A stretch of DNA of 64,000 nucleotides, taken from assembly GCA_012934845.2 (NCBI GenBank), contig WNNJ02001590.1, positions 124,001 through 188,000 of the forward strand, given 5' to 3'. Below, piece by piece: positions 22,102-32,439 of the stretch. Every line of letters begins with the position of its first letter. Position 1 is the stretch's first letter. Below the pieces are notes generated by a model that did no database searches, had not been told where the DNA came from, and saw only the letters and a program-made list of their open reading frames with translations. The DNA is from Pomphorhynchus laevis (Eukaryota; Acanthocephala; Palaeacanthocephala; Echinorhynchida; Pomphorhynchidae). The position numbers were made by a program, and so were the translations under genes.

Positions 22102-22428
22102 TTAAATAAGGTTCTTTTTAATAAAATACGTTTCTTGAATAATGCGAGATAACAAGTTACTTTTAAATGATAAAATAGATGCATTTTCAAAATCAGCAGA
22201 ATGATTCAAATTCACAAAATGCTGAGCAACAACACTATAATTGGTCCTTTGACGTACATTATAATTATGTTGTTTAATACGCTTAACCAAACCTTGACCC
22301 GTTTGACCAACATATACCTGTTCGCATTCTTTACAAGGTATTTTATAAACAATGGCATCTTTGTTAAAATCTGGTTTATGCTTAAAAATGTTGTGAAGTT
22401 TAGGTAATTTTCTGTTAAAAATGTCCAC
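22102..22428 (-). CDS. GIY-YIG endonuclease domain of a canonical Penelope-like element
   Basis: A 108-residue open frame shows the order expected for a C-terminal Penelope endonuclease: KIPCKECEQVYVGQTGQGL (Cys pair plus the GIY-YIG-like VYVGQTG), then RIKQHNYNVRQ (the conserved Arg and His) and SVVAQHFVNLNHSADFEN (the second His-containing motif). Upstream LPKLHNIFKHKPDFNKDAI is the usual link from the reverse transcriptase. In complete elements this nuclease nicks target DNA for reverse transcription. Only this domain is left, with no RT attached. It differs from the Naiad elements here, whose nuclease is N-terminal. Confidence 0.85.
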   Translation of the reverse strand: MDIFNRKLPKLHNIFKHKPDFNKDAIVYKIPCKECEQVYVGQTGQGLVKRIKQHNYNVRQRTNYSVVAQHFVNLNHSADFENASILSFKSNLLSRIIQETYFIKKNLI

Positions 22429-22478
22429 TTGATTAATACAACTATTTTTTATGTTATAAAAATAATGTTGTAATCCTG

Positions 22479-22503
22479 CTGATGATAGCAGGAGCTATCG
22501 AAA
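22479..22503 (+). ncRNA. Hammerhead-like core in the EN+ Penelope end
   Basis: CTGATGA is followed by TAGC-AGGA-GCTA and then TCGAAA. This is the two conserved core words of a hammerhead ribozyme joined by a tetraloop stem II. Sibling copies have an extended GATAGC/GCTATC stem (21,657-21,684 minus; near 42,930 minus and 43,037 plus; near 52,660 plus). Stems I and III and the GUH cleavage site are not convincing in any copy. Hammerheads are established in Penelope-like pseudo-LTRs. Confidence 0.45.
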
Positions 22504-22556
22504 TATAGATTTTTTTAGGATAATTTCTGCTTCTTTGTTCCTGTAATAACTATAGA

Positions 22557-23500
22557 TGCACGATATTTTATTTTATTTAAGAAAACCATTTAAATCTAGA
22601 AATAAAAGCGGAAATGTAACAACCAAAAAGATTAAAATTCTAGCGGTGCTAAATGGTGCTCAATAAAATTAAAAATTCGGAATGTAAATAATTTAAGAGA
22701 ACAGAAGCTACTGATCAACATTTTTATATTTCAACTACAAAGCACTTAATGAACATCGATTTATCATAATGCAGATGTATATGGTAGCTTTAATTATAAT
22801 CGCCCATGCAGAAGCTAATTGGCATTAACTATTTTATTTTTATTTTTTATTTCATTCTATTTTATTTTTAGATCAAATTTTCTTTAAAAGACAATTATAA
22901 AAAGAAAAGAATTTTATTATCAGTTCAAAATAGTACAACGTGGTTGTATCATAGTAAATATGGATTGAAAAGATAAAAGACATCATAATCATTTTGGAAA
23001 AAATCGTATAACTTATTTTTCGGGTATTTTCGTAAAATAGACACAGATACAGATGCATCTTAAATACTTGAATACTAAATGTTTACAAAATAAATGACAT
23101 TACTTTAGTATTATCATTAAGAGGCATAACAAAATCGGCTAGCGTCAACAACTGCCCACTTCTCATGAACTACTTCGTTGTCGGCTAGAGGAAGTGTTCC
23201 CGGTCGATCATAATGTACTTTATTTTTATTAAATAAAATATTTAAATAAAGTAATTAATAATAGCGATATTCTTTAGTTGTTCACTGAAGAATAAACCAA
23301 TAATCCTTGATATTTAGCATAAGCGATTATTTAGTAGTCGCTAATAATCAATTAGTATTAATTTATGTATAATTAATAAAAATCGTTTATATACATTTAT
23401 AATTATTTATAATTACTAGTGATTATTAAAAATATATAAAGTTGATAAATTAATAAAAATATTAAATACTTAATTCACTTTAATAAAAGTTTCCTTTCAG
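22557..23500. other. Upstream intron of GINS1, AT-rich
   Basis: This is mostly AT-rich sequence leading to a good polypyrimidine tract and acceptor (TTTCCTTTCAG at 23,490-23,500). Earlier GINS1 exons were not found here. A 32-bp copy of the exon start lies at 23,187-23,221. Read on the minus strand, about 23,215-23,125 is open and looks protein-like (PLADNEVVHEKWAVVDASRF); I cannot place it. Confidence 0.45.
23187..23221 (+). repeat. Micro-duplication of the GINS1 exon start
   Basis: About 32 bases beginning AAGTGTTCCCGGTCG and ending AATGTACTTTAT are identical to 23,507-23,541 inside the GINS1 exon, 320 bp downstream in the same orientation. The copy is followed at once by unrelated AT-rich DNA. 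Confidence 0.8.
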
Positions 23501-23786
23501 TTTCTATAAAGTGTTCCCGGTCGATCATAATGTACTTTATCACCATTACTCTTCGACGTTAACTAAATACATGTCTTCATTGAATGGCCGCAGAGGGCTG
23601 GATCTCGGATGTTTGCTAAAACCTCCAAAATCAAGTCTCGTTCACGTTCGATGTCTTCAAGATGTTGGAACGATAATCACAAGTGAAGGGCACAAAGTTG
23701 TATTGCGAAAGAATAGCCAGCATTTACTGCCTATAATTGATGTTGAAGCAATGATTAGGATCGGATTGTTAGAACATTTAGAATAA
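23501..23786 (+). CDS. GINS1: GINS complex subunit 1 (PSF1), last exon
   Basis: The exon follows a TTTCCTTTCAG acceptor and encodes 94 residues plus a stop, entering with the last base of a codon. The sequence LYHHYSSTLTKYMSSLNG, then GLDLGCLLKPPKSS, VHVRCLQDVGTI and KNSQHLLPIIDVEAMIRIGL matches the C-terminal half of PSF1 (family pattern 'YM.S..G...GLD....L.PPKS..+.VRCL.D.G....L.KNSQH.LP....E.LIR.G.LEH'). PSF1 is one of four GINS subunits, part of the CMG helicase that unwinds DNA at replication forks. The last helix and small beta domain are complete. The 5' exons are outside the recognised sequence, probably separated by a large repeat-filled intron. A poly(A) signal follows 38 bp after the stop. 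Confidence 0.85.
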
Positions 23787-23823
23787 TGTTCCACTTGATA
23801 ATAATGTATAGATTTTGTTAAGA

Positions 23824-23829
23824 AATAAA
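23824..23829 (+). terminator. Poly(A) signal of GINS1
   Basis: AATAAA lies 38 bp after the GINS1 stop codon and is followed by a T/G-rich stretch (TTTTGTCTGCTTGG), as expected for cleavage and polyadenylation. Confidence 0.6.
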
Positions 23830-24177
23830 TCATTTTGTCTGCTTGGATTATATTATATTTATCAATTAATATTTATATGTAGATCGTATTTTGATACATT
23901 ACATATTATTTGCATACGATACATTTATATAATGTGCTATATTATTCAATGTATACATTAAAATATGTATATTTATATATACATTATATAATGTATATAT
24001 AAATACATTATATACAATTTACTTGTTGCCATGATATGTAAAGATTTATAAAATAGAAGGGAAATCAGTATTAAATTATTCGGTGTTTGATGTCTTATCA
24101 TACCCTACATTGAAAAATATAACAATTTAGTATTCAAGTATTTAATCCAACTATATTATTTTCTTCAGGCTACTGAA
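23830..24177. other. AT-rich spacer
   Basis: The stretch contains self-complementary TATATAC/GTATATA runs around 23,960-24,015. No gene is seen. Confidence 0.5.
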
Positions 24178-26690
24178 GAAAATTTTTATTTTGACCCAAT
24201 CAGAGTGGTCATATTCCATTCAACTATCAGACTCTTCCTTGTTGTAGAAAATGCGAGTTTGACTCGATTCACAAGCTACCGGGATCCTTTTAACTATCTA
24301 TAAAGTTTGCATTTTTAATCCCACTCCAACTAAACTCAATGTTTTAGCAAAAATGCTACACATTACCAATCTCTCTGTTTCCGTCAAACAGGCTTACTCG
24401 AAAGTATATTGGAGTTCTAGGTATAGGATCAATTGAACATGGATAGGGCGATTATTGCTCACCTTAACCCTTCTCAATCTTCTTTTCGGAAGATTTTCAA
24501 GAAAGAATAATTTTTTAGCTGGATGGAGAGGGCATCGGCTTGGATTTGTAACATGGGCCTTGATAAAGTTTTGGATGAGTCACTATCCCTACACAATTAT
24601 GGAGGCACACCTTATCATCAACTAATCCCCACCTAGGTGAATTTCAGAAGTAGGAACCTCTCCTTTACGGATATCCCGAATTCCTGGGATCCGCTTCCAG
24701 GAACCTCAAAAAACCATGCGCCACTTTCCACTTGCTTCTGTCAGATTTTGACAGACAGTCAGACAAATGAGGCCTCTATCAAAATGCTGTTAGATACACC
24801 ATCCGATATTGCTGTCATCAATATTAGTCGTAGAATGTTTTTATCTAACAGAAATACTGTCACTTATTCTAAAGACCTGCGGCCCATCTCGATTCAAAAC
24901 GGCCTCATCTACATTTACGAAAAAGCGCTTGGGGTAAATCCGCAACTATCTAAGTAGGTGCGAATTAATCCCATCTCATCTTCACAGGTTTGTGAAAGTT
25001 CGCTCAATACATTCAACTTTTGGTTCAGTGCACCAACAAAACAAAAATTCCTAGCAAAAATGTTACACATTCACAATCTTTTTGCTTCCTTCAAGCAGGC
25101 TCTCTTTCTAAAGAATATTGAAATTCTAGGTATATAGACTCCAATTGAACATGGAAAGGGCGAATATTAATCGCCTTAACTCTTCCCTGTCCTTTTTTCG
25201 GAAGATATTCAAATAAGAGAAGTTTGCCAACTGGAAGGAAATGGCAAAAGGTTAGATTAATAAAATAAGCCTGGATAAAGTTTTTGAAAGAGCCCCTATC
25301 CTTACACAATTATGGAGAAACTCATTCACCCTAATCAATCTTTACCTGGGGCGGTTTTAGAAGCAGTGATATTTGCGGTATGGATATTCTTAACTCCCGG
25401 GATCCGCTTCCAGGAAACTCCAAATGGCGTGCGCCACTCTGCTCTCCGGTCTTTCAACTTTTGACTGACAGTCAGAGAAAAAGGTCGCCATCACTATGCT
25501 TTTAGCCTAACCATATGATATTGCTGTCATCAATATAAGTCATAGAATGTTTTTATCTAAAATGTCACTTATTCTAAAGACCAGCGGTCTACCTCCATTC
25601 AAAACGGCCTCATCTACATTTACGAAAAAGCACTTGGACGTAAATTCCGCGACCATTTAAGTAGGTGCGAATTAATCATATCTCAATTTTACAAGTTTGT
25701 GAAAGTTCGCTTAATACATTCAACTTTTGGTTCAATGCACCAATTTTATCAAGATAAAAGTCATCACCTTGATGTAGCCATCTTTCTTGATTTTTCTGCT
25801 GAATTCGCTCGCATCTCCATTTTTTGTTATATATTTTCTCGGATCCCTTGGTTGCCTGCGAGACTTGCTAATAGAGTGGAAATACTGCTTTATACTAAGC
25901 GATACTTTTACGAATATGACTATGATCCACATCGGTTCAACTCGATTACAGGTGTGCCTTGAGTCTCCCCCACTTTCTTCTATCTTATTTATTGCTGCAT
26001 CCGTTGCTCTCTTATTTATTCCTGCCTTAATTGTTCTCTTTTAATATTTTAATCTCTTTAAACCTTATTTATTGCTACCTCCATTGTTCTCTTTAAACCT
26101 TTCAGCTGATTTACACTGATGATACCACAGCGCTGTTTTCTGGACCCAGGTGTAAATGTATTCTTGGACATCAGCCAATATTTTAGGATTAAAAGATAAA
26201 TCATCCCCATCCAACCGTCTTGTTAACACTTCCAAATCGCATGTGGTTATTTTTTATGGCCCCTTCAATCAAGAAAATGCTTAAGAGTCTAGCAATCTCA
26301 TATATTACCTTTATTATGAATAATCAACCCATCCCTGTATTTACACATCGAGCAAGATACATGGAGTTTATCATCACAGTAAGATAGAACGCCGGATCTG
26401 ACTTAAATAGGTTTAGCAGTGCCCTGAAAAGAGCTAGATCAGCTCTGAAACTTGCCCAACATCTGTAATTAAGAGTGAATGCCCAGGTGCACTTCTGTTG
26501 TACCTGGATAATCTCGGGACTTGTCTTCTTTTCAAGAGACGTCCCCCTGAACAAGGATCAAAATTTCTTAAGCTCATCATGCCAAGATTACCGACCATCG
26601 TGCTCTGCGATTGGGCCCTAAGGTGTGTTAAAGACTTTGGGTGGTATTAACGGAAAGTGAAACGTTTGTGTCAGCTGGTGGGAACTGATC
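24178..26690 (+). mobile_element. Decayed relative of LINE A with an internal tandem duplication
   Basis: Translated pieces match LINE A ORF2 in order: FDPIRV, NFRSRNLSFTDIPNSW, LPGTSK, DIAVINISRRMF, KDLRPISIQNGLIYIYEKAL, then VAIFLDFSAEFARI (RT motif A), then a part up to the ORF end (VKDFGWY). Many stops and frameshifts interrupt it. The AP-endonuclease part is absent. About 700 bp is present twice in tandem: 24,347-25,050 and 25,053-25,745 both run from CTAGCAAAAATGTTACACATT-like sequence to TTCAACTTTTGGTTCA. The two units differ from each other at many sites, so the duplication is old. Confidence 0.8.
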
Positions 26691-28565
26691 ATACTTCATC
26701 AATATTAGAAGACATCATGATGAAGGCATTGGATTGATAACATTCTTTGTTCATTTTGTTTTTATTAACTGTATTTCTTATTAGGTGCACTATTCTATTT
26801 ATGCATTAAGAAAATCTATAATTAAACTTGGCTAAGCCAGTTCTAATACCGTAACACTGATTTCTTATTTAAAAATATGAAATATATTTCAGGTTATCAA
26901 CCTTTTAAGTTCTACATATTCGTATTATTATTTCAAAAAACGAGATACTAATATATTACTAATATATACTAATATATTAAATTGTATACTAATATATACA
27001 ATGCTATATTCCTCAACCGTTATATGGTTTTAATCTATTTTCAACAGTGATGTGTTTTGCATACCTCACAAGAAAGATGATTCTTAGTCAACCTTAGTTC
27101 ACGTTCCGGCAACCTCGATTACCCTTTTCAGCATGTATAATTAGCCATTGTATTCCCAACTTTGCTCAGATACCGAATTTTACTTTTGTGGCTGACACCA
27201 GTAATGTTTAAAAAATATATTTAATTTTCGGTGATTGAATACGAGATTGCAAATACGAGTTCGGTCATTACACAAAGCCAGTTGCCATTAGTAATAATTA
27301 ATAATGAAGTCGATCAGATAATTGATTTACACTTGACGGTTTAACTTCCTATTTACAATAAGCGATTTTATGTGATGAATTCCACTGTTTACTGCATAAG
27401 TCCGCTTTTAAATCTCCTTTTGGTCCTTATCACTACTAGTAAATAAAAAGAAATTATTTAAACTTTGGCAATTCAGGAAATACCTTCTATATCAATGTCA
27501 TTCGATTAGCATTCGATGGTATAAATCTTAAGTGTTAAAACCAGCAGAACAACGTTATATATAAAAAGCAATGATGATATAATGATACAACTATTTTGAA
27601 CATTATGAATGTTCAAATCTTGAACATTCATAACAGAACAAGTATACAACATACAACTTTAAGGATGTTAATGCTGACTTAAAAGCTGTCCAACAACCGA
27701 ACAAAGTAAAAATAGCACTCCATACTCCTTAAGTACCTAGCATAACTTCCTCTATCGAAAACGAACGTTTTCTTTCAGATTCACAAAATCATATATGAAC
27801 TAGATGAAATTCCCCGTCTTGTTTTTAATGTTTTTGATGTTTATTACTTTAATAATTCATTAATTTTTTCCCAGTCTAATGCATTTTCTATATCCACATA
27901 TTACGAATTAAACTAGATAAACGTACGGCCATATTATCGATACCAGCATTCAAATGAATAACTTATTTTAAAGGCTAAGAAACGTAAATGCCCCTGCAGC
28001 TGGAGCACATCCTTTGTAAAGATTAAAAATCGTTATTTGTCAGTCAAAATATACCTTTCCTACTTTTAACTAAGTAGAAATGATGTGTTTGTGATAACGT
28101 TTCTATATAATTAATTAATTTTAATTAATTATTAATTAATTAATTAAAATTAATTTTTGTTAATACTAATTTATTAACCGTTTGTTAAAAGTGGTAAAGG
28201 CTGTGACTTCAGTCACTCGTTAAATGTGATATTGCATCATTATATTCTATAAGTAAAGCGTCTTCAATTTATTAATGAAATTTAGAAAATGATCGAACCG
28301 AAGATCAAGCATGTCAATATGGTTAGTTAGAATCAACCATAAGCGCTTAAGACAAAATGTGTTTTGCTTCCTAACAAAAACAAAACAAATATCGAGTTGT
28401 AAATCCATTGCGCAATCATTGATTGTTTAATTGCTAAAGCTGGATATTTATTTTCTTAACGATACTTGGATGCATTCCATAGTTATCATACAATGTCGCA
28501 TTTAAATTCACCTTATGATCAGTTTCCTTTTGGTTTATATCTACGTATTGTCGTATAGATTAGGT
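26691..28565. other. Unassigned AT-rich region
   Basis: I find no coding sequence, RNA gene or known element. There is a short inverted pair (TGAATGTTCAA and TTGAACATTCA, near 27,605-27,630) and a run of TTAATTAATTAAA near 28,100-28,155. Confidence 0.5.
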
Positions 28566-29135
28566 GTTTCTGAAAGTATTTCCTCCAATACAAGCACTTG
28601 TTTCTAATTAGAACATTTTCCACATGCCTTTGCAATCGAAAGTTTACTTCTGCTATATATAACTTCTGGCACAACTGGGTAAGGACCGTCCGGAATTAAA
28701 ACTTTTCTGATAGTTAAGGATGTAAACCACTTCCATTGAACATAGGCACATTGTTTATTTTAACAAAGTATTCCGACAACCTCATCTGATATGAGCAGGC
28801 CAAGCAATAGTAGTCGATTTAATAAGCATCTTTACATCAGTGTTCAGAAAAAATCGTCGCAAATTAGATGATACTATTATGAAATCAACATTCGGCTAAA
28901 ATTGTACCAAATTCTAACGAGAACAAAAGTGCAATATTACCGCTCACATTAGGATAAGTGAATCCTTCATTTCCACCACAATCTTTAAATTTACACCGTA
29001 ATTAACAACATGGGCATTGAAGTTATATATTAGGAGAATGAAATTTCACACAGACACACTATCCAGAAATATCTAAAGTTTATCCACTAAACTAAGTTTT
29101 AAGTTGATATACCTGTGCAGTCATTGTTACCATTG
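28566..29135. repeat. Repeat X, copy 1 (inverted partner at 53,755-54,545)
   Basis: The whole stretch from AGGTGTTTCTGAAAGTATTTC to GTAACAATGACTGCAC-like sequence (read in reverse) is found inverted at 53,755-54,545 with high similarity. Copy 2 carries a 206-bp insertion at a site that is empty here (near 28,660, CTGCTATATATAACTTCTGG). No ORF is seen. It may be the body of an unclassified DNA transposon, since foldback-family ends adjoin both copies. Confidence 0.75.
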
Positions 29136-29312
29136 AAATTTTGATGACTATTTTTTATACTGCACGTTGTATTAATCCTATCTATAAGCCAACAACATTT
29201 CAGTATCGGTGGACCTCATCAGCTACTGTAGCTCCACCAATATTGAAATGTATGGCGTATAGATAGATTAAAGTAGCGTGAAGAACAAAAATAGTCATCA
29301 AAATTTCAATAT
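29136..29312. mobile_element. Foldback element, family F
   Basis: Imperfect inverted arms run from GAAATTTTGATGACTATTTTT to AAAAATAGTCATCAAAATTTC. Inside lie TCTATAAGCCAACAACA, GGACCTCATCAGCTACTGTAG and CAATATTGAAATGTA. Related copies lie at 52,790-52,985 (full foldback), 29,450-29,665, 53,560-53,760 and 15,925-16,030 (partial). This copy sits inside Merlin-like sequence (GTTGATA on its right continues the transposase). Confidence 0.75.
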
Positions 29313-29450
29313 CAACCGCATACAGACATTTCGAAGGTATCCCTAAAATGTCTTTGCAAAATCATTGTTCTGGCAAAACACGACCTTTATTATATTTCCG
29401 TTGAGCAATTAGAGTTTCGTCAATTTCTACAATACAATAGGTATTGGATC
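29313..29450 (-). mobile_element. Merlin-like transposase fragment, catalytic region
   Basis: Read on the minus strand it encodes IVEIDETLIAQRKYNKGRVL, then PEQ, and after an in-frame stop CKDILGIPSKCLYAVD. This is the same region as 11,620-11,740. It contains the first catalytic Asp (EIDET). The copy is cut by a family F foldback and is dead. Confidence 0.65.
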
Positions 29451-29665
29451 ACTAGCTGATGAGGTCCAACAATACCCTACGTTTCACGTTTTCGGCCCTT
29501 TTAATGTTGGCGGACGAGTCGAGTGATCGTCAACCAACATAGAAATGACCGAAACGTGAAATGTAGGTATTGGATAAGTAGCTGATGAGGTCCATACTGC
29601 CTGCTAACTTATCGATATGGTTAATGTAGCGTGCAGAATAAAAATAATAATCAAAATTTCAGAAA
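29450..29665 (+). mobile_element. Family F copy with hammerhead-like block
   Basis: Two inverted blocks (GGTATTGGATCACTAGCTGA at 29,450 and GTAGGTATTGGATAAGTAGC near 29,563) flank a centre with CTACGTTTCACGTTTTCGG and its inverted match CCGAAACGTGAAATGTAG. The copy ends in AATGTAGCGTGCAGAATAAA, the usual family F outer arm. Confidence 0.65.
29546..29592 (+). ncRNA. Permuted hammerhead-like motif (family F)
   Basis: TGACC-GAAAC comes first and CTGATGA-GGTCC last, so the two core words are in circularly permuted order with stem II open (GACC pairs with GGTC). Between them lies CGTGAAATGTAGGTATTGG and a short loop. At 53,631-53,668 the same stem is GGATC with GGTCC, and in the SINE at 61,580-61,626 it is GGGTC with GACCT, so pairing is kept while bases change. 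Stems III and I are weak. Confidence 0.4.
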
Positions 29666-30221
29666 AACTAAGTATTATGAGCTAGTATTTTGCTGAGTAT
29701 GTTCAAGCAACCGCTCCCAAATTATAGCGATCACTTCTAGAATGTTCTCATTAACACTTTATAACTGCATTCTATAATAAACGATTACTATTTAAATATT
29801 AATATTCGAATAGTTAGACTCAGTTAAAAATGAACTAATTAGGAATGTGAAATCATAAAAGATTTCCTTTTCCTTAAAAAAAGAAATCCAATATAGTCAC
29901 TCTTTATTTATCACTTTTATCCAATATAGTCACTCTGAGTATTTCGAGCTAGCGTTTGGACCTTATGCGCAGTCAACCGTTAGCTATTTTCTTTGTATTA
30001 TTATCTAAATGTCAAATGTAGATCAAATGGCCAACACTAGGTACGTTATACCCCAAGGCTGTTTGACTAATGACTTCAGAGTAAAAGTAGGTCCAAGACT
30101 ACTTTTAGACTACTACTGACTTCAGAATCAGATAACGTAGGAATGTACGAAAGCATTGAGGCGGCTTATAGCTGTAAACTTCATTATCAAATTTAAAGGC
30201 GTTGTAATCTTGGAAACAAAA
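29666..30221. other. AT-rich spacer
   Basis: There is a short direct repeat (TCCAATATAGTCACTCT, twice within 29,890-29,940). No gene or element is recognised. Confidence 0.45.
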
Positions 30222-30372
30222 TTCCATTACATTCTGATGTGACATAATGTAGGGAAACAATTCTAATTGTGCACTGAATATGTTTTAGATTTAGAAAATG
30301 CCGAAGGAAACAAGCCATTTTTATAGAACACAAGTATGATATGATATGTCATAACAGATAGTCAAAATGTGC
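30222..30372 (+). repeat. 150-bp duplication, copy 1
   Basis: Bases from ATTACATTCTGATGTGACAT to GATAGTCAAAATGTGCT recur at 32,290-32,440 with one difference that I can see. No coding potential. The second copy is joined directly to a 5'-truncated Naiad. Confidence 0.85.
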
Positions 30373-30623
30373 TATTTGTATTAAAAGCACACTGCTATAA
30401 GCAACAACATTATAGTTTTACAATTATATTAGCTTAGAGCCAGTTATAGCTGGAAATAAATCTTACCAATAGATACATTCTACATCACTAGTCGCAAAAA
30501 TATATTTTCATGTTTACTATAAAGTTCTCTTTAATAATAAAGTTCTCTTTTATAAAAATGCTCAATCATACGCAACTCGCCTCGCGTTCTCGACGTTCGA
30601 ATATCACGAGCAATGTAAAATTG

Positions 30624-30878
30624 CTAAATACAGTAAGATGGTGTCATTGGAGAACATTCAAGATTTGAACCGTTAGTTTTCTCAACTTCCAGAGGAATTG
30701 GCCCAAGAGCAAATAGTATGATCCAAACAATGGCTACACCAATGACAAGGTCTTCCCCGCGCACGTACACAGATTGTGCTATTGAGATCAAGCGACGGGT
30801 AAGTGTTGAAATAGCAAGGGCATTGTCTGCTTGTTTACGATAGTCCCGTTCCAAGATACATTGTGCAGTTTAATGCTG
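30624..30878 (-). CDS. Possible transporter fragment (OATP-like?)
   Basis: An 85-codon open frame with ordinary codon use reads CILERDYRKQADNALAI, LTRRLISIAQSVYVRG, then a clear membrane helix (DLVIGVAIVWIILFALGPIP) and Cys residues after it (NLECSPMTPSYCI). The helix ending in GPIP followed by spaced cysteines recalls the organic-anion transporter (SLCO) helix that ends 'IPGPI.FG...D..C'. The similarity is slight and I do not claim it. The frame is closed by stops on both sides and has no start fitting a whole gene, so it is an exon or a relic. Confidence 0.25.
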
Positions 30879-31136
30879 AAGTAATGCCGATCAGCATAAC
30901 TATTGAGGTATAGCTAATTGATAACATAAGTTAATATTGTAGAACAGTCACTCGTAAATTGAGTTTATTAATAATAATGTTGAGATTTATTAAGACCACT
31001 TTGCCTTTCAGCTTGGGTCAAACAAACAAGGACAAACAGATTTGCAAATAAATTGGAAAAATTGAATAGAAAATGCTGCAATAAACATTCAAAATAGTTG
31101 ATTGTTGAATATCAAATCACCATAATCAAATTTAGG

Positions 31137-31637
31137 TTATGGACATGCTAACCGGTCAATACTACTGAGTGATAATTTCGATAAGTATACACATGTAAAG
31201 ACGTGAAAAAGTGATTGACAACATTCAGAACAGTAAAGACAATTACAATTCAAAGATCTTTCTTGAATCATTACGCGTTTCACACAAATTTTAGCGTGAT
31301 ATCCATGTAATGATGCACGCCAAATAATAGGTGTCTTACTACAAAAAGGATTTCTCCAATTTGCTTGAGTATAAACATGAGTTAACTCATACTCGGGATC
31401 TAAAAGTGCGGTCTTACTTTCAAGATTTTGAATATTTGTAAGAAATTCAGGGGTAAGAGATAGGTTAAAAAGATCACTTTTATAGATCGAGCATGGCTTC
31501 ACCTTTGCTAGGAATCCTACGATAGTGCTAGAGCACTTCGGTGAAACCCCGACTATTCTTTTAATGTATAGAGTCTCGCAGTTATCGATATGTCTAAAGT
31601 TGGATGATTTCAGGTCTGGCCAGAAGGATGATTATTA
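31137..31637 (-). pseudogene. LINE B fragment, C-terminal end
   Basis: The frame is open without a start from about 31,637 to the stop at 31,137. It reads SFWPDLKSSNFRHIDNCE, IKRIVGVSPKCSS, IIWRASLHGYHAKIC and a Cys/His tail (CNCLYCSECCQSLFHVFTC). The first parts align with LINE B at 12,560-12,900 (WSDFSIHNFRQLDSCKWRF, VRKVLGLSP, HGYHDKLC), so this copy supplies the end missing there. A C-terminal Cys/His cluster of this sort is usual after LINE reverse transcriptases. It is 5'-truncated. Confidence 0.7.
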
Positions 31638-31639
31638 AT

Positions 31640-32289
31640 AATAATGTTTTCTATCATAGTGCTCTGTTTGATAGTTGCACAATAATATTTTTACAGGATA
31701 TATTTATAGTATAAATAAATTGATACATTAATCGATAAATTAATTACAAATTAATTAATTTAATACAAATAGTGCCTTTGTTCTAATCAAATAATAATAA
31801 TTTATTATGCTTTTTGACAGATTAAAAAAGCGCCAATATCGAACTATTAAATATTTAAATTTTTTCCGGTAAAAAGACACGACTCTTGAAACTCATTTGT
31901 AAATGATTTTGAGGAATTTTAATTGTGTTTTTATTTGTGTTAATTCACACGTATCTCATAGTAACAACTACGTGTTACCGATTTTGCGAACTTCAATTTA
32001 AGCAACGTAATCGAATTACACTGTTTTCACTCAATTAAATTGCACTCATTATTTCTCCGTCGGGCTGATTAAATATAGACAGCAACCTTATGCAATCCGT
32101 TGTAATACCAATTTGATACTTGAACGCATAATGAATTGAATTCAATATCGGTAAATTGCAGTTCGATTCTAAAATTATGGGTTTTACTTAATCTTTAATA
32201 TAAATTATTGTTAGAAATTCTAACAAATTACAGATATTTTTAACACTGATTTTGTACTATGAAGATATTATTATCATTATGTCACATCT
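31640..32289. other. AT-rich spacer
   Basis: I see no gene, RNA or element in this stretch. Confidence 0.5.
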
Positions 32290-32439
32290 ATCATTACATT
32301 CTGATGTGACATAATGTAGGGAAATAATTCTAATTGTGCACTGAATATGTTTTAGATTTAGAAAATGCCGAAGGAAACAAGCCATTTTTATAGAACACAA
32401 GTATGATATGATATGTCATAACAGATAGTCAAAATGTGC
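32290..32439 (+). repeat. 150-bp duplication, copy 2
   Basis: This is nearly identical to 30,222-30,372. It ends at GTCAAAATGTGCT, immediately before Naiad sequence begins (AGTAGCAAAATG, then AGCCCAATTATAGCTGAC). Confidence 0.85.

Larger units (their letters stand above)
21608..22556 (-). mobile_element. EN+ Penelope-like element, short copy with inverted ends
   Basis: The unit is bounded by ATTACAGGAACGAAGAAG on the left and its inverted relative CTTCTTTGTTCCTGTAAT on the right. Inside both ends lies the hammerhead-like block (GATAGC-AGGA-GCTATC with CTGATGA). The middle holds the C-terminal GIY-YIG nuclease ORF (22,102-22,428, minus). The reverse transcriptase is missing, so this is a truncated fossil. 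Inverted pseudo-LTRs are known for canonical Penelope/Poseidon-type elements. Confidence 0.8.
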
